A stretch of DNA of 15,521 bases from Podila epigama (Eukaryota > Mortierellomycota > Mortierellomycetes > Mortierellales > Mortierellaceae). Under the pieces are notes generated by a model that made no database searches, was not told where the DNA came from, and saw only the letters and a program-made list of their open reading frames with translations. Position numbers and translations under genes: made by a program. Location of the stretch: the NCBI GenBank assembly GCA_015679605.1, contig JAAAVE010000533.1:1887-17407 (forward strand), written 5' to 3'. Shown here in pieces: positions 8,301 to 15,521 of the stretch. The first letter of the stretch is position 1, and each line of letters starts with the position of its first letter.

Positions 8301-8914
8301 TGTACGAGCCCGCCTAGAAGATTTTCCATTCTGTGAAGTCTGTTTTCCAGTGCCTCGATGTATCCCTTGGGTGGGCCACGCTTTTTAGCAGAGTCATTGA
8401 AGCTGGATGAGGAGGGAAGAGGAATGAATGAACAGAAGGTATGTGAGAATGGGATAACACAGGAGGACACTACTTGGCTACCTGGTATTGCAAACAAGAA
8501 GAAGAAAAAAAAAAGAAATCCTTGGGTCTTACGTGCACTGAAAGCCAAAGGTGGTGCAATTTGTACAGGCAGGTTGAAGGCCATCACAGCGGACCTTTTT
8601 CCGGCGACAAGTATCACTTTGAATGGACGATCAAGAAAGGTCAAAGAGTTTGGTGAGCACAACAGCCACAAGGCGTAACAAGGGCGTTCATAGATGTGTG
8701 TATAAATATATTTAGAGCGTTGCATTAACGCACAGGCATTCGAGAAGCTGTGAGTAAGTGTGTGTGTGTGACGAGGATATGATACATGACAGGATTGGAT
8801 CCCCATTTATAAGCAGATCCATTCTCTTTAAACTCTCTCTGAGCTCACTATTCAGACTTACCAGGCTCTAGAGACTCGCCGCCGCTTGGCTTCGAGCTGT
8901 TCTTGTGATGACAT
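5311..8914 (-). CDS. Zn2Cys6 fungal transcription factor, polyQ C-terminus
   Basis: This is a nuclear DNA-binding regulator. Exons on the minus strand are 8914-8862, 8616-8533, 8402-6988 and 6871 onward, with GT-AG introns of 245, 130 and 116 nt. The zinc cluster is perfect: C18-x2-C21-x6-C28-x6-C35-x2-C38-x6-C45, including CRRKKVRCDG; intron 1 splits the first cysteine codon (TG|T). Residues 53-76 (RGPPKGYIEALENRLHRMEN onward) form the linker and a short coiled coil for dimerisation. A fungal-specific transcription factor domain starts near residue 227 and continues through RLWWTCYVMDRW to LILLHRPYM at the exon 3/4 junction. The rest is S/T/P- and Q-rich with 29 consecutive Q, and ends in an acidic/aromatic tail (DWDEWNSYIASAGLK). 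The frame changes between 5862 and about 5980: one frame stops at 5862 after FAQWRSRARPRNP, while the polyQ part lies in another frame open from 5958 down to 5311. A small intron or an indel is needed. Total is about 1,040 residues. Targets are unknown. Confidence 0.88.
5683..5769 (-). repeat. PolyQ tract: 29 CAG/CAA codons
   Basis: Twenty-nine uninterrupted glutamine codons in the regulator gene follow a regular CAG-CAG-CAA pattern over much of their length. They are flanked by further Q-rich sequence (KQQQDYLNQQQQLQGYL). Such tracts act as activation or interaction domains in fungal regulators and vary in length between strains. The antisense polyleucine frame is a shadow. Confidence 0.95.
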
Positions 8915-8958
8915 GCAAGTTGAAAGGGACGTGGGTGTGAATTTCGTGAGTGAATGTG

Positions 8959-9020
8959 GTGTGTGTGTGTGTGTGTGTGTGTGGATTTGCAGAGTTGTGA
9001 ATGTGTGTGTGTGTGTGTGT
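8959..9020. repeat. Two GT/CA dinucleotide microsatellites
   Basis: (GT)12 on the plus strand occupies 8959-8982, and a second (TG)n run of about nine units occupies 9002-9020. They lie 45-106 nt upstream of the regulator's start codon, probably within its 5' UTR. Confidence 0.95.
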
Positions 9021-9180
9021 TGTGAAATGAGTCTTGCAAGCAAGTGGATAGGGGAGTGAATGAGTAGAACGGCGGAGTGAAGGAAAGAGTTGTGTTGTGT
9101 TTTTTGAAGAAGAGGGTTGATGAGGTAGATGAACGAGCGGAGTGGAGGGAATGGAGTGAATGGAGTGACAGAATGAGGAG

Positions 9181-9307
9181 AATGAATGAATGAATGAATG
9201 AACGAATGGATGGATGGACAAAAAAAGAAAAAAAAAGGAGAATGGAGTTTATGGAGTTTATGCGATTGAGTGAAAAGAAAAGGTGAAGTGAAGTGAAGTG
9301 AAGTGAA
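9181..9307. repeat. AATG, GATG and GTGAA simple repeats
   Basis: Five AATG-type units run from 9181 to about 9204, GATG units from 9206 to 9218, a duplicated ATGGAGTTT lies at 9242-9259, and five GTGAA units lie at 9283-9307. All are purine-rich on the plus strand and pyrimidine-rich on the strand transcribed toward the regulator gene. Confidence 0.9.
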
Positions 9308-9658
9308 GAGAAAAGAAGATTTTTTCTCCGTCTATGAGTCCAGTCGCTTTTTTTGTGCAGTGTGTTGTGAGTGAGTGCAGTGTAGTGTAGTGTGAGTGTG
9401 TGTGTTGTGGCTCGTCCGTTTTTTATTATTTTACATCTGTATGTGTGTCCCTCTCTCTCTCCCTGATGGTCCCTTACGGTTGGCTTGGTCGGAGAAAAAG
9501 GGAGCGAATAAAAACAGAAAGAAAAAAAAAAGCGCAGCAAAAGCGCAGAACGCAGCAAAAAAGCGCAGAAAAGTGATCTACTTTGATGGACAGATGCATG
9601 CATGGTATGTCAGGCATTGGGATTTTTTATTTGATTTTGTGAGTGTCAATGTCCATGT

Positions 9659-9730
9659 GTCCATGTCAATGTGTCCATGTCAATGTGTCCATGTCAATGT
9701 GTCCATGGTCTATGTGTCCACGGTCTATGT
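9659..9730. repeat. 14/15-bp minisatellite
   Basis: Three exact copies of GTCCATGTCAATGT (9659-9700) are followed by two 15-bp variants, GTCCATGGTCTATGT and GTCCACGGTCTATGT (9701-9730). Degenerate GT-rich copies continue to about 9753. It lies between the regulator's upstream region and an empty intergenic stretch. Confidence 0.9.
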
Positions 9731-9770
9731 GTGTGTGTCCATGTATGTGTGTGTCATTATTGTTGACTTG

Positions 9771-9810
9771 CATTTGGCTGTTATTGGCTGTCATTGGCTG
9801 GCGATGGCTG
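9771..9810. repeat. Four tandem 10-bp units ending in GGCTG
   Basis: Units CATTTGGCTG, TTATTGGCTG, TCATTGGCTG and GCGATGGCTG follow each other without gaps. The last five bases are invariant and the first three vary. No function is evident. Confidence 0.85.
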
Positions 9811-9830
9811 GTGTACCCTGGGTTCTCTGG

Positions 9831-11091
9831 TAGTTTGCCTGGTTGACTCTGATAATCAATCTACCAGTCATTCACACTTGTCAACGAGACAACCAAATAC
9901 CATCTTGCATGCCCCCCCCAAAAAATACCATCTATTTCCTGTTGGCACATCCATCTTCAATCCTGTTATGGACACTATGGAGAACAAACAATGTAAAAAA
10001 GGCAATTTTTTTTTCTTTCTTTCTTCAAATGGAGACAACACAACAACACAACACACAACAAGGTTATCCTATTTAACCTGTTTATGGATGCGTTACGTGT
10101 TCAAAAAATTCCTGTATTACACTCTTCTCTTAACCTACTTTGAATGCAATTGACTCGCCGATCAGGTTTGTCTTTTGTCCCCCCCTGTCGCTCAAAACAA
10201 ACAATCGCCGCACATGTCAAGTTGTCAAGTGCCCCACTTTTATTTTCATACACAACACACAGCACACTCTAATAAAGAAAAGCGCAGCAACATGACAGGG
10301 AGCGAGACCACTTGGTGAGGCCAAATCGACCTATTCTCACAACGTCCATCATCATTCAAGAAGACAACTTGGTGAGTGTGTGTGAGAACAACCACCCATT
10401 GATAGCCAACCTATCATTTCTTATCATTTTTTTTTTTTTTTTTTTTTTACAAAGATTTCTTCCATGTGAGGAAACACTTGGCCATCTCCACGTATCATTC
10501 TTAAAGACTGTGCCATTCACTCTAGTCTTGGGCGTCTTTCTTTGCGAATGTAACACTGCAGCTAATTCGGACTGCCTCGAAAGTAGACGGAAAGCATTGC
10601 TGCGCTTCTTATGCCGGGATACACAAAAAAGCTGTGTATCAATCAATGCAATAAATAAATCATTCATTTCACTCGGTCTACAATAACAAAGAAATGAAAT
10701 CATCGCAAGATCTAGGGCAAGACGACATGCGTAGATCTATGTTACGCGTATTCTTTTTTAAAATTCCCAGATTCTAGTTCACCCTCGTCTGCTGCTGAAC
10801 GTCTTCTTCATATTCTCCATGTTACCGAGACAATGGCGATTCAGATGATGAATACAGTGAACAAGATGACCAAGAGGATCAAAAAGGCTTGAACTCCCCT
10901 TTCATTTAAAAGCGGCCATCGCACCATCCATTCCTCACCATTGTTGCTCTGTACCTCCACTCACGCCGGCCCCCCCGCCTCCTCACTCTTCCTAACCATC
11001 TTCACTAGCCATCTTCACTAGCACCCCCCATACGTCTTAATCACCCCTCACCAGCCTTTTCCCTCATTCACCACTACACGTCGCATCCACA
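9831..11091. other. Intergenic region, no convincing gene
   Basis: This 1.26-kb stretch holds a run of 22 T (10427-10448), a GCGCAGCAA motif near 10283 also found near 9530-9560, an inverted repeat GATACAC/GTGTATC at 10619-10641, and a tandem 13-bp duplication CCATCTTCACTAG (10996-11021) just before the glucanase gene. Its last 100 nt are C/T-rich, as expected for a fungal promoter and leader. Frames at 10312-10686 (plus) and 10356-10703 (minus) resemble no protein I know and are interrupted by homopolymers. A short acidic frame at 10799-10909 is noted separately. Confidence 0.6.
10799..10909 (+). other. Orphan acidic exon-like reading frame
   Basis: After a TGA at 10796 the frame encodes 36 residues ending with TAA at 10907, including DNGDSDDEYSEQDDQEDQKG, an acidic run unlike random translation of this A/T-rich region. 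It lacks an ATG, and no upstream exon was found. It may be the last exon of a lost gene or chance. Another frame of the same bases also stays open and ends at the TGA at 10889-10891, which weakens the case. Confidence 0.15.
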
Positions 11092-11796
11092 ATGAAGGCA
11101 TCCCTTGTCCTTTCTCTTTTGGCATCAACGTTCCTCATGACCGCCCAAGGTCGTTCTGGCTCCTTTACTGAATCCCTTAGAAGCCATGACAACTTTATTA
11201 TCGCCAACGGATACGGGCCCGAACGCTGGGGTTGCTCCTTTACTGATACTCAGGTGCACGAGTCTGGCGCAGGAACACGCATCACCATTGGCAAGGACTC
11301 GGACTTGAAGCCTTATTCATGTGGTGAACTCATCTACCGCGAGGAGGACCTTGGCTACGGAGTTTACTCCATCGACATGATCGCTTCCAATATTGTAGGC
11401 CAAGTCACTGCGTTCTTCCTCATCGCGAACGAAGACACAGAGATCGATATCGAGCTCACAGGACTGAACAATCGCATCGGTTGGATGAATGTCTGGCATG
11501 ACCGCAAACAGAACCCCATCTCCATCGATTTGCCCTTTGACACCTCCCAAGGCTGGCACACCTATTCCTTCGAGTGGCGCAAGAACTTTATCGCCTGGTC
11601 CGTTGACGGCAAGGTGGTCCTGAACCGCACAGATATCGCAACCACCAGGCCGCAAGATACCAACTATCGCCTGGCCATCAATTCATGGACTCAGGTCAAT
11701 CCAGAGGTCAACATCAAGTGGGCTGGTCAATTCAAGTATCCCACAGACGGCCGCGTCCCTCAGTCCCAGTTCAGAAACATTCGCTACCGTCCTTGA
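11092..11796 (+). CDS. Secreted GH16 glucanase, lichenase-like
   Basis: This 234-residue protein has a hydrophobic signal peptide (MKASLVLSLLASTFLMTAQG) and is probably secreted. The GH16 catalytic motif ExDxE is present as E117-I-D119-I-E121, with E117 the expected nucleophile and E121 the acid/base. C48 (WGCSF) and C77 (SCGEL) occupy the positions of the disulfide conserved in Bacillus-type beta-1,3-1,4-glucanases, and GYGVYSIDM, GWHTYSFEW and WSVDGK match that fold. The likely reaction is hydrolysis of mixed-linkage or beta-1,3-glucan, for nutrition or wall remodelling. There is one N-glycosylation site (NRT, 178-180) and no carbohydrate-binding module or GPI signal. The gene has no introns, unlike most neighbours. 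The start follows a C/T-rich leader. Exact substrate and subfamily are not settled from sequence. Confidence 0.9.
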   Translation: MKASLVLSLLASTFLMTAQGRSGSFTESLRSHDNFIIANGYGPERWGCSFTDTQVHESGAGTRITIGKDSDLKPYSCGELIYREEDLGYGVYSIDMIASNIVGQVTAFFLIANEDTEIDIELTGLNNRIGWMNVWHDRKQNPISIDLPFDTSQGWHTYSFEWRKNFIAWSVDGKVVLNRTDIATTRPQDTNYRLAINSWTQVNPEVNIKWAGQFKYPTDGRVPQSQFRNIRYRP

Positions 11797-12277
11797 GTGA
11801 AATCCTTCATAGCCATCATCCCATTAAAATCTTTGTATCGTATTGTACCACTTGCACCCATTTGCACCAAGTGTCTATTGTCTATTGTCAAAACAAGGAA
11901 AGCTCGAGCAAAAACTTTTCAGTGTCCAATGCCGTGACATGACGTGTGAAGGCTAGAGAAAAAGAGCCCTTTTCTTTGTTTGCGAGGCGACAGATTGCAT
12001 GGCTAAAAAGAATCATGGTGTGTGTCTAAAAAATGAAAAAGGTCCAGCAACTCCAGAGACTCCAAAAAAAAAAAAAAAAGCGAAGCGTTGTGACGGCCTT
12101 TTTTTTTGCTTCCCTATGCAACAAAAAAAAAAAGAAAAGAAAAGAGATCAGCATCAGCCATTTACACCTTCTCTCCTGTTCATTCTCCTACACCTCCACT
12201 CCCATTCTTCCTCCTTTCCCTCCCTTTTTCCTCAACCACGCACCTTCCCTCAGTGATAGACACTGACTCTAGACATC
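11797..12277. other. Intergenic: glucanase 3' UTR and GCN20 promoter
   Basis: No gene is seen in these 481 nt. They contain an inverted repeat CACTTG/CAAGTG (11849-11873), a duplicated TCTATTGTC at 11874-11889, a run of 16 A (12064-12079), other A and T homopolymers to about 12135, and then a C/T-rich tract up to the GCN20 ATG that suits a fungal promoter and leader. Small plus-strand frames here are lysine-rich readings of the A runs. CACGTG is absent, unlike the ribosomal protein promoters. Confidence 0.6.
11823..11828 (+). terminator. Probable poly(A) signal ATTAAA of the glucanase gene
   Basis: ATTAAA begins 27 nt after the stop codon, a normal distance for a 3' processing signal. The call rests on motif and position only. 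Confidence 0.4.
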
Positions 12278-15034
12278 ATGGTAGCAACTGTCCTAAGCAA
12301 GGCTGAAATGTCCCAGATGGTGCGCGAATGCGTTCCTGATGCAGACGACGCCATTATCGACTACATTGCCGGATATCTTGATGAGAATTCATCCTTGGGT
12401 GATGAGGAGGATGCCATCGCCGAGTTTGTGCGCCCACTTCTCGAGGACGCCGGTGGTGACCCAGACGCTATCGACCGACTCTGCAACAAGTTTCAGACTC
12501 TCTTTGACACCCACGCCAAGGAACGCTCCACCAGCAAGAGCGTGGGCTCGGACGGATTGGCCAAGCTCTTGGAACAGCCCGTGCATATGCTCAGCCAGAA
12601 TTCAGTCTCTGCTACTGGAAAGATTGGCGCTCGCTCTGTCGATCTCGAGGCCATCTCTGGTCGCAAGGTCTTGTCCCAGGTCGACACCAAGAAACTCGAA
12701 AAGGCCGAGGCAAAGATCGCTGCCAAGATGGCTAAACGCACTGCCCGTGTCGAGTACGCGGCCAGTAAGCTGCTGGAAAAGAAGGAGGAGATCGACTACC
12801 AGGCCGTCAACCCTATTCTGGATTACACCTCCACCAAGGGCAAGCTCAAGGACGTCAAGCTCGAGAACTTTGACATTTCTTTTGCCGGCAAACGTATCCT
12901 CACCAACGCCAACCTCACCCTTGCCTTTGGTCGTCGCTATGGTCTCGTCGGTCGCAACGGTATCGGAAAGTCTACTCTTCTCCGCACCCTGTCCAAGCGC
13001 GAGCTCAACGTTCCAACCCATATCAGTATTCTTCACGTCGAACAGGAGGTATTTATTTATTTACTCGTTGCCGTTTCATGCTCACACTGCGTCATTCTTG
13101 GCTTGCCTAAAAAGCCTATTGTCGCTGTAAACGCCACGACAAAAATATGTCAAAAGGAAACTCTGAATGTTGACAAAAAAAAAATCATCTTTTTCTTTCG
13201 TTCTCCTTCTTACCTAGATGGTTGGAAATGATGTAGCGGCACTTCAGGCTGTTCTGTCAGCAGATCAATGGCGCGAGCATTTGTTGGCCGAGGAGAAACG
13301 CTTGACCGCATTGAGCGTGGAAATGGAAAAGGGCTTGCCCGAGGGCGACACGCGGTCCAAGGAAAAGTTTGAGGCGGATCGTGAGAAGGTTGCGGCTGAT
13401 CTCAAGGATGTTTTCACCAAGTTGGATGCTATCGAGTCTGATAAGGCAGAATCACGGTAAAAAAGATTGTGTTAACGGGAAGCGAATGCGAATGACTATG
13501 GCCGATGCTGGAGCATGTATTTTTGTGCTTTTGAAGCTTTCTTTGACTCACTTTTATTATTTCTTGAAATATGTCTATGAAATAGTGCTGCATCCATTCT
13601 GTCTGGTCTTGGCTTTACTCCCGACAAGCACCATAACCCAACAAAGAGCTTCTCTGGTGGTTGGCGTATGCGTTTGGCTCTTGCTCGTGCACTCTTCAAC
13701 AAGCCCGATCTGCTGCTCCTGGACGAACCTACAAACATGTTGGATATTCCCGCTGTTATTTGGCTCGAAAACTATCTCAAGACGTGGCCAAACACGCTGC
13801 TCGTTGTTTCTCACGACAGAGGTACGATGTTTTATCAGGAGGGCTTTTTAGATGAGCGACATGAGCTACAGGAGCTACAGGAAGATGTTCAACTTTTCCA
13901 GTTTATTAACAAGGTGCCCCTTTCTCTTCTTTTCTTTTACCTCTTCCTTTTTTTTCTTATCTTGCTGCAACTTAGAATTCTTGGACGAGGTTGCGACTGA
14001 TATTCTGTACCAACATTCGGAGCAACTGGATTACTACAAGGGCAACTTTACTCAGTTCCATACCACAAAGGCAGAGCGTCACAAGAACCAGCTTCGCGAA
14101 TACGAGAATCAGGTTCAGTACCGTGCGCACTTGCAGGCTTTCATTGATCGCTGGAGATACAACGCCAACAGGGCTGCTCAGGCTCAAATGAAGATCAAGA
14201 TTTTGGAGAAGTTGCCCGAGTTGGAGCCACCAGAGGTCGAGAATTCGATCTTCTTCAAGTTCCCAGATCCCGAGAAGCTTGGCCCACCCATTCTCCAGAT
14301 GACAGACTGTACATTTGGATATTCACCCGAGAAGAACATTTTGGAACATATTTACTTGGATATGCAGATGGATTCACGCATTGCTGTTGTTGGACCCAAC
14401 GGAGCGGGCAAGTCGACAATGCTCAAACTTTTGACCGGAAAGCTGGAGCCACAGAAGGGTATGGTCCATCGCCATGGCCGTCTTCGCTTCGCACTCTTCA
14501 GCCAGCACCACGTCGATCAGTTGGATGTGACGCTGAGCTCGGTCGATTTCATGGCCAAGAACTGGCCAGGAAAGAGCGAAGAAGATTACCGCCGCCAGTT
14601 GGGCTCATTCGGTATCACTGGCATGGTTGGCCTACAGCAGATCTCGACCTTGTCCGGAGGTCAAAAATCCCGTGTTGCCTTTGCCTGCCTTGGTCTCCAG
14701 AACCCTCATTTCTTGATTCTGGACGAAGTAAGTTTCTTTTCAAGTCTTGTTCTGTTGGCTATTGGATATTGTATTTATAGTGTTCTAACCATTTGTCACG
14801 CCCTTTTTCTTCTTTCCTAAATAGCCTACCAATCACTTGGATATGGATTCTATTGATGCTCTGACAAGTGCGTTGAAGCAGTTCCAGGGAGGCGTTGTCA
14901 TTGTCTCTCACGACGAGCGTTTCATCAAAGCAGTTTGCAACGAGATCTGGGTGTGCGAAGGCGGTAGCCTCAAGAAGTTCCAGGGCGAGGGCATCAGAGA
15001 GTACAAGGAGTATGTCCTTTCAAAGGGACTGTAA
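12278..15034 (+). CDS. GCN20: ABC-F protein Gcn20/ABCF3, five exons
   Basis: This encodes a cytosolic, soluble ABC-F ATPase. In yeast Gcn20 works with Gcn1 on ribosomes to let uncharged tRNA activate the kinase Gcn2 during amino-acid starvation. Exons are 12278-13048, 13218-13456, 13586-13821, 13976-14727 and 14825-15034, with GT-AG introns of 169, 129, 154 and 97 nt; all junctions keep frame and give 735 residues (yeast 752, human ABCF3 709). Residues 1-80 match the helical ABCF3/Gcn20 N-terminal domain that binds Gcn1. The first ABC domain has Walker [10 protein letters not shown] (225-233), signature FSGGW (359-363) and Walker [10 protein letters not shown] (379-387). The second has GPNGAGKST (555-563), LSGGQKS (641-647) and LILDE|PTN, with intron 4 falling inside this Walker B/D-loop. 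Between them lies the ABC-F linker ([20 protein letters not shown]). No transmembrane segments are present. Absence of introns in the N-terminal 257 codons is notable but not odd. Confidence 0.96.
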
Positions 15035-15521
15035 AAAAAGTGTATTCACTTGGCACTTTGGAGAAAGAGCCTCGGTGATTCATACCATCCTACCAAATAG
15101 AAGTCTTTACCTTTTTTTCTATTTCTATGCTATTCTTTGTCTCTCTTTCTTTCTTTCTTTCTTTTTTTGGATACGTCATCGATAACCAATGCATTGTTGT
15201 CATCCCAACACCCTTGTCACCCCCATGAGCAGTGACCACCTACTATTACAACAATTGCACATGGTTAAAAGAGACAAAATCGCCCACAAGTCCAACCATT
15301 ACAAGGCGACTCATAACAGTGGAAGGAAAAAGCAACAAAAAAGTCTGGTGGAAAAGGGAAAAAGGGCAACAAGTCCATCAACAACTTTTTTTCTCAAACA
15401 AGACCAGGACATGTTTCAACTATGGACAGGTCGGACATCAGGGTGATCGATGGTGGTGAATACTTTGACAGAACACAGGGGAACCAGTAGGACAAGTAAA
15501 CACGAAATCACGACCATATGA
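15035..15521. other. 3' flank of GCN20, no intact gene
   Basis: The region begins with a T-rich 3' UTR containing a (TTTC)n run at about 15141-15166. No AATAAA is obvious. Beyond that there are short open frames on the plus strand, one of which carries a zinc-knuckle-like motif (separate entry). Nothing else is recognisable, and the window ends before any further gene begins. Confidence 0.5.
15394..15459 (+). pseudogene. Decayed CCHC zinc-knuckle-like fragment
   Basis: In the frame ending with TGA at 15457-15459 the sequence reads CFNYGQVGHQGDRW, preceded by a K/R-rich stretch. The CCHC knuckle of retrotransposon Gag proteins and of Gis2/CNBP proteins has the form CFNCGQ.GH....C. Here the first cysteine, the FN.GQVGH core and the histidine are kept, but the second cysteine is Y (one base from TGT) and the last is W. 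It could be a relic of a retroelement or cellular zinc-knuckle gene, or chance. No LTR, protease or polymerase sequence is visible nearby. Confidence 0.25.

Larger units (their letters stand above)
8915..9600 (-). promoter_or_regulatory. Leader and upstream region of the regulator gene
   Basis: No gene is evident here. Upstream of the regulator's ATG the transcribed strand is pyrimidine-rich and contains (CA)12 at 8959-8982, a second CA run at 9002-9020, AATG/GATG tetranucleotides at 9181-9218 and a pentanucleotide repeat at 9283-9307. Long minus-strand frames rich in H, T, S and F simply read these repeats. No ATG precedes 8914 in the regulator's frame before a stop codon or the repeats. No TATA box is clear. 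I take it as 5' UTR plus promoter. Confidence 0.5.

Noticed and set aside
8617-8861. Upstream extension of the regulator frame through MGIQSCHVSYPRH
   Set aside because: This is read-through of intron 1. Splicing from 8862 to 8616 gives a perfect zinc cluster instead.
8848-9603. 251-codon minus-strand frame rich in H, T, S and F
   Set aside because: It reads CA and other simple repeats upstream of the regulator gene and has no protein-like composition.
10312-10703. Overlapping open frames on both strands
   Set aside because: Neither resembles a known protein, both include a 22-base T run, and neither has splice or promoter support.
13822-13975. Open frame continuing through GCN20 intron 3 with a GAGCTACAG duplication
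   Set aside because: GT-AG removal joins SHDR to EFLDEVATD exactly as in ABCF3. The read-through leaves the family sequence and soon meets a stop.

Overview
The window looks like nuclear DNA of an early-diverging filamentous fungus, most likely Mucoromycota in the broad sense and perhaps Mortierella-like. Protein-coding genes are split by GT-AG introns of about 75-870 nt, and there is a fungal Zn2Cys6 regulator with a fungal-specific transcription factor domain. An F-box/LRR protein of the type expanded in Mortierella is present, and introns and flanks carry many A/T homopolymers and microsatellites. The taxon is inferred from protein character and gene structure, not from a database search.

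Layout. (1) 58-1647, minus: RPL27 (eL27), five exons, with a 3' UTR carrying AATAAA on the minus strand. (2) 1648-1810: a 163-nt divergent promoter with a CACGTG E-box inside an 8-bp inverted repeat. (3) 1811-3376, plus: F-box/LRR-like protein. (4) 3377-3511: short RPL23 promoter with a second TCACGTG site. (5) 3512-5058, plus: RPL23 (uL14), four exons, first intron 867 nt. (6) 5059-5310: convergent 3' ends. (7) 5311-8914, minus: large Zn2Cys6 transcription factor with a glutamine-rich C-terminal half and an unresolved frame change near 5862-5980. (8) 8915-9830: its repeat-laden leader and upstream region. (9) 9831-11091: intergenic, no convincing gene. (10) 11092-11796, plus: secreted GH16 lichenase-like glucanase, intronless. 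(11) 11797-12277: intergenic. (12) 12278-15034, plus: ABC-F protein Gcn20/ABCF3, five exons. (13) 15035-15521: 3' flank with a decayed CCHC zinc-knuckle-like reading frame.

How the genes relate. RPL27 and RPL23 are large-subunit ribosomal proteins and Gcn20 is a ribosome-associated regulator of the Gcn2 amino-acid starvation pathway, so three of six genes concern translation. The two ribosomal protein genes share a TCACGTG promoter motif, suggesting common control by a bHLH factor of the Cbf1 type. The transcription factor, the glucanase and the F-box protein have no evident functional link to them.

No phage, CRISPR, intact transposon or biosynthetic cluster was seen. The most interesting signals are an apparent AT-AC intron in RPL27, the symmetrical E-box element, and the broken frame in the regulator gene.
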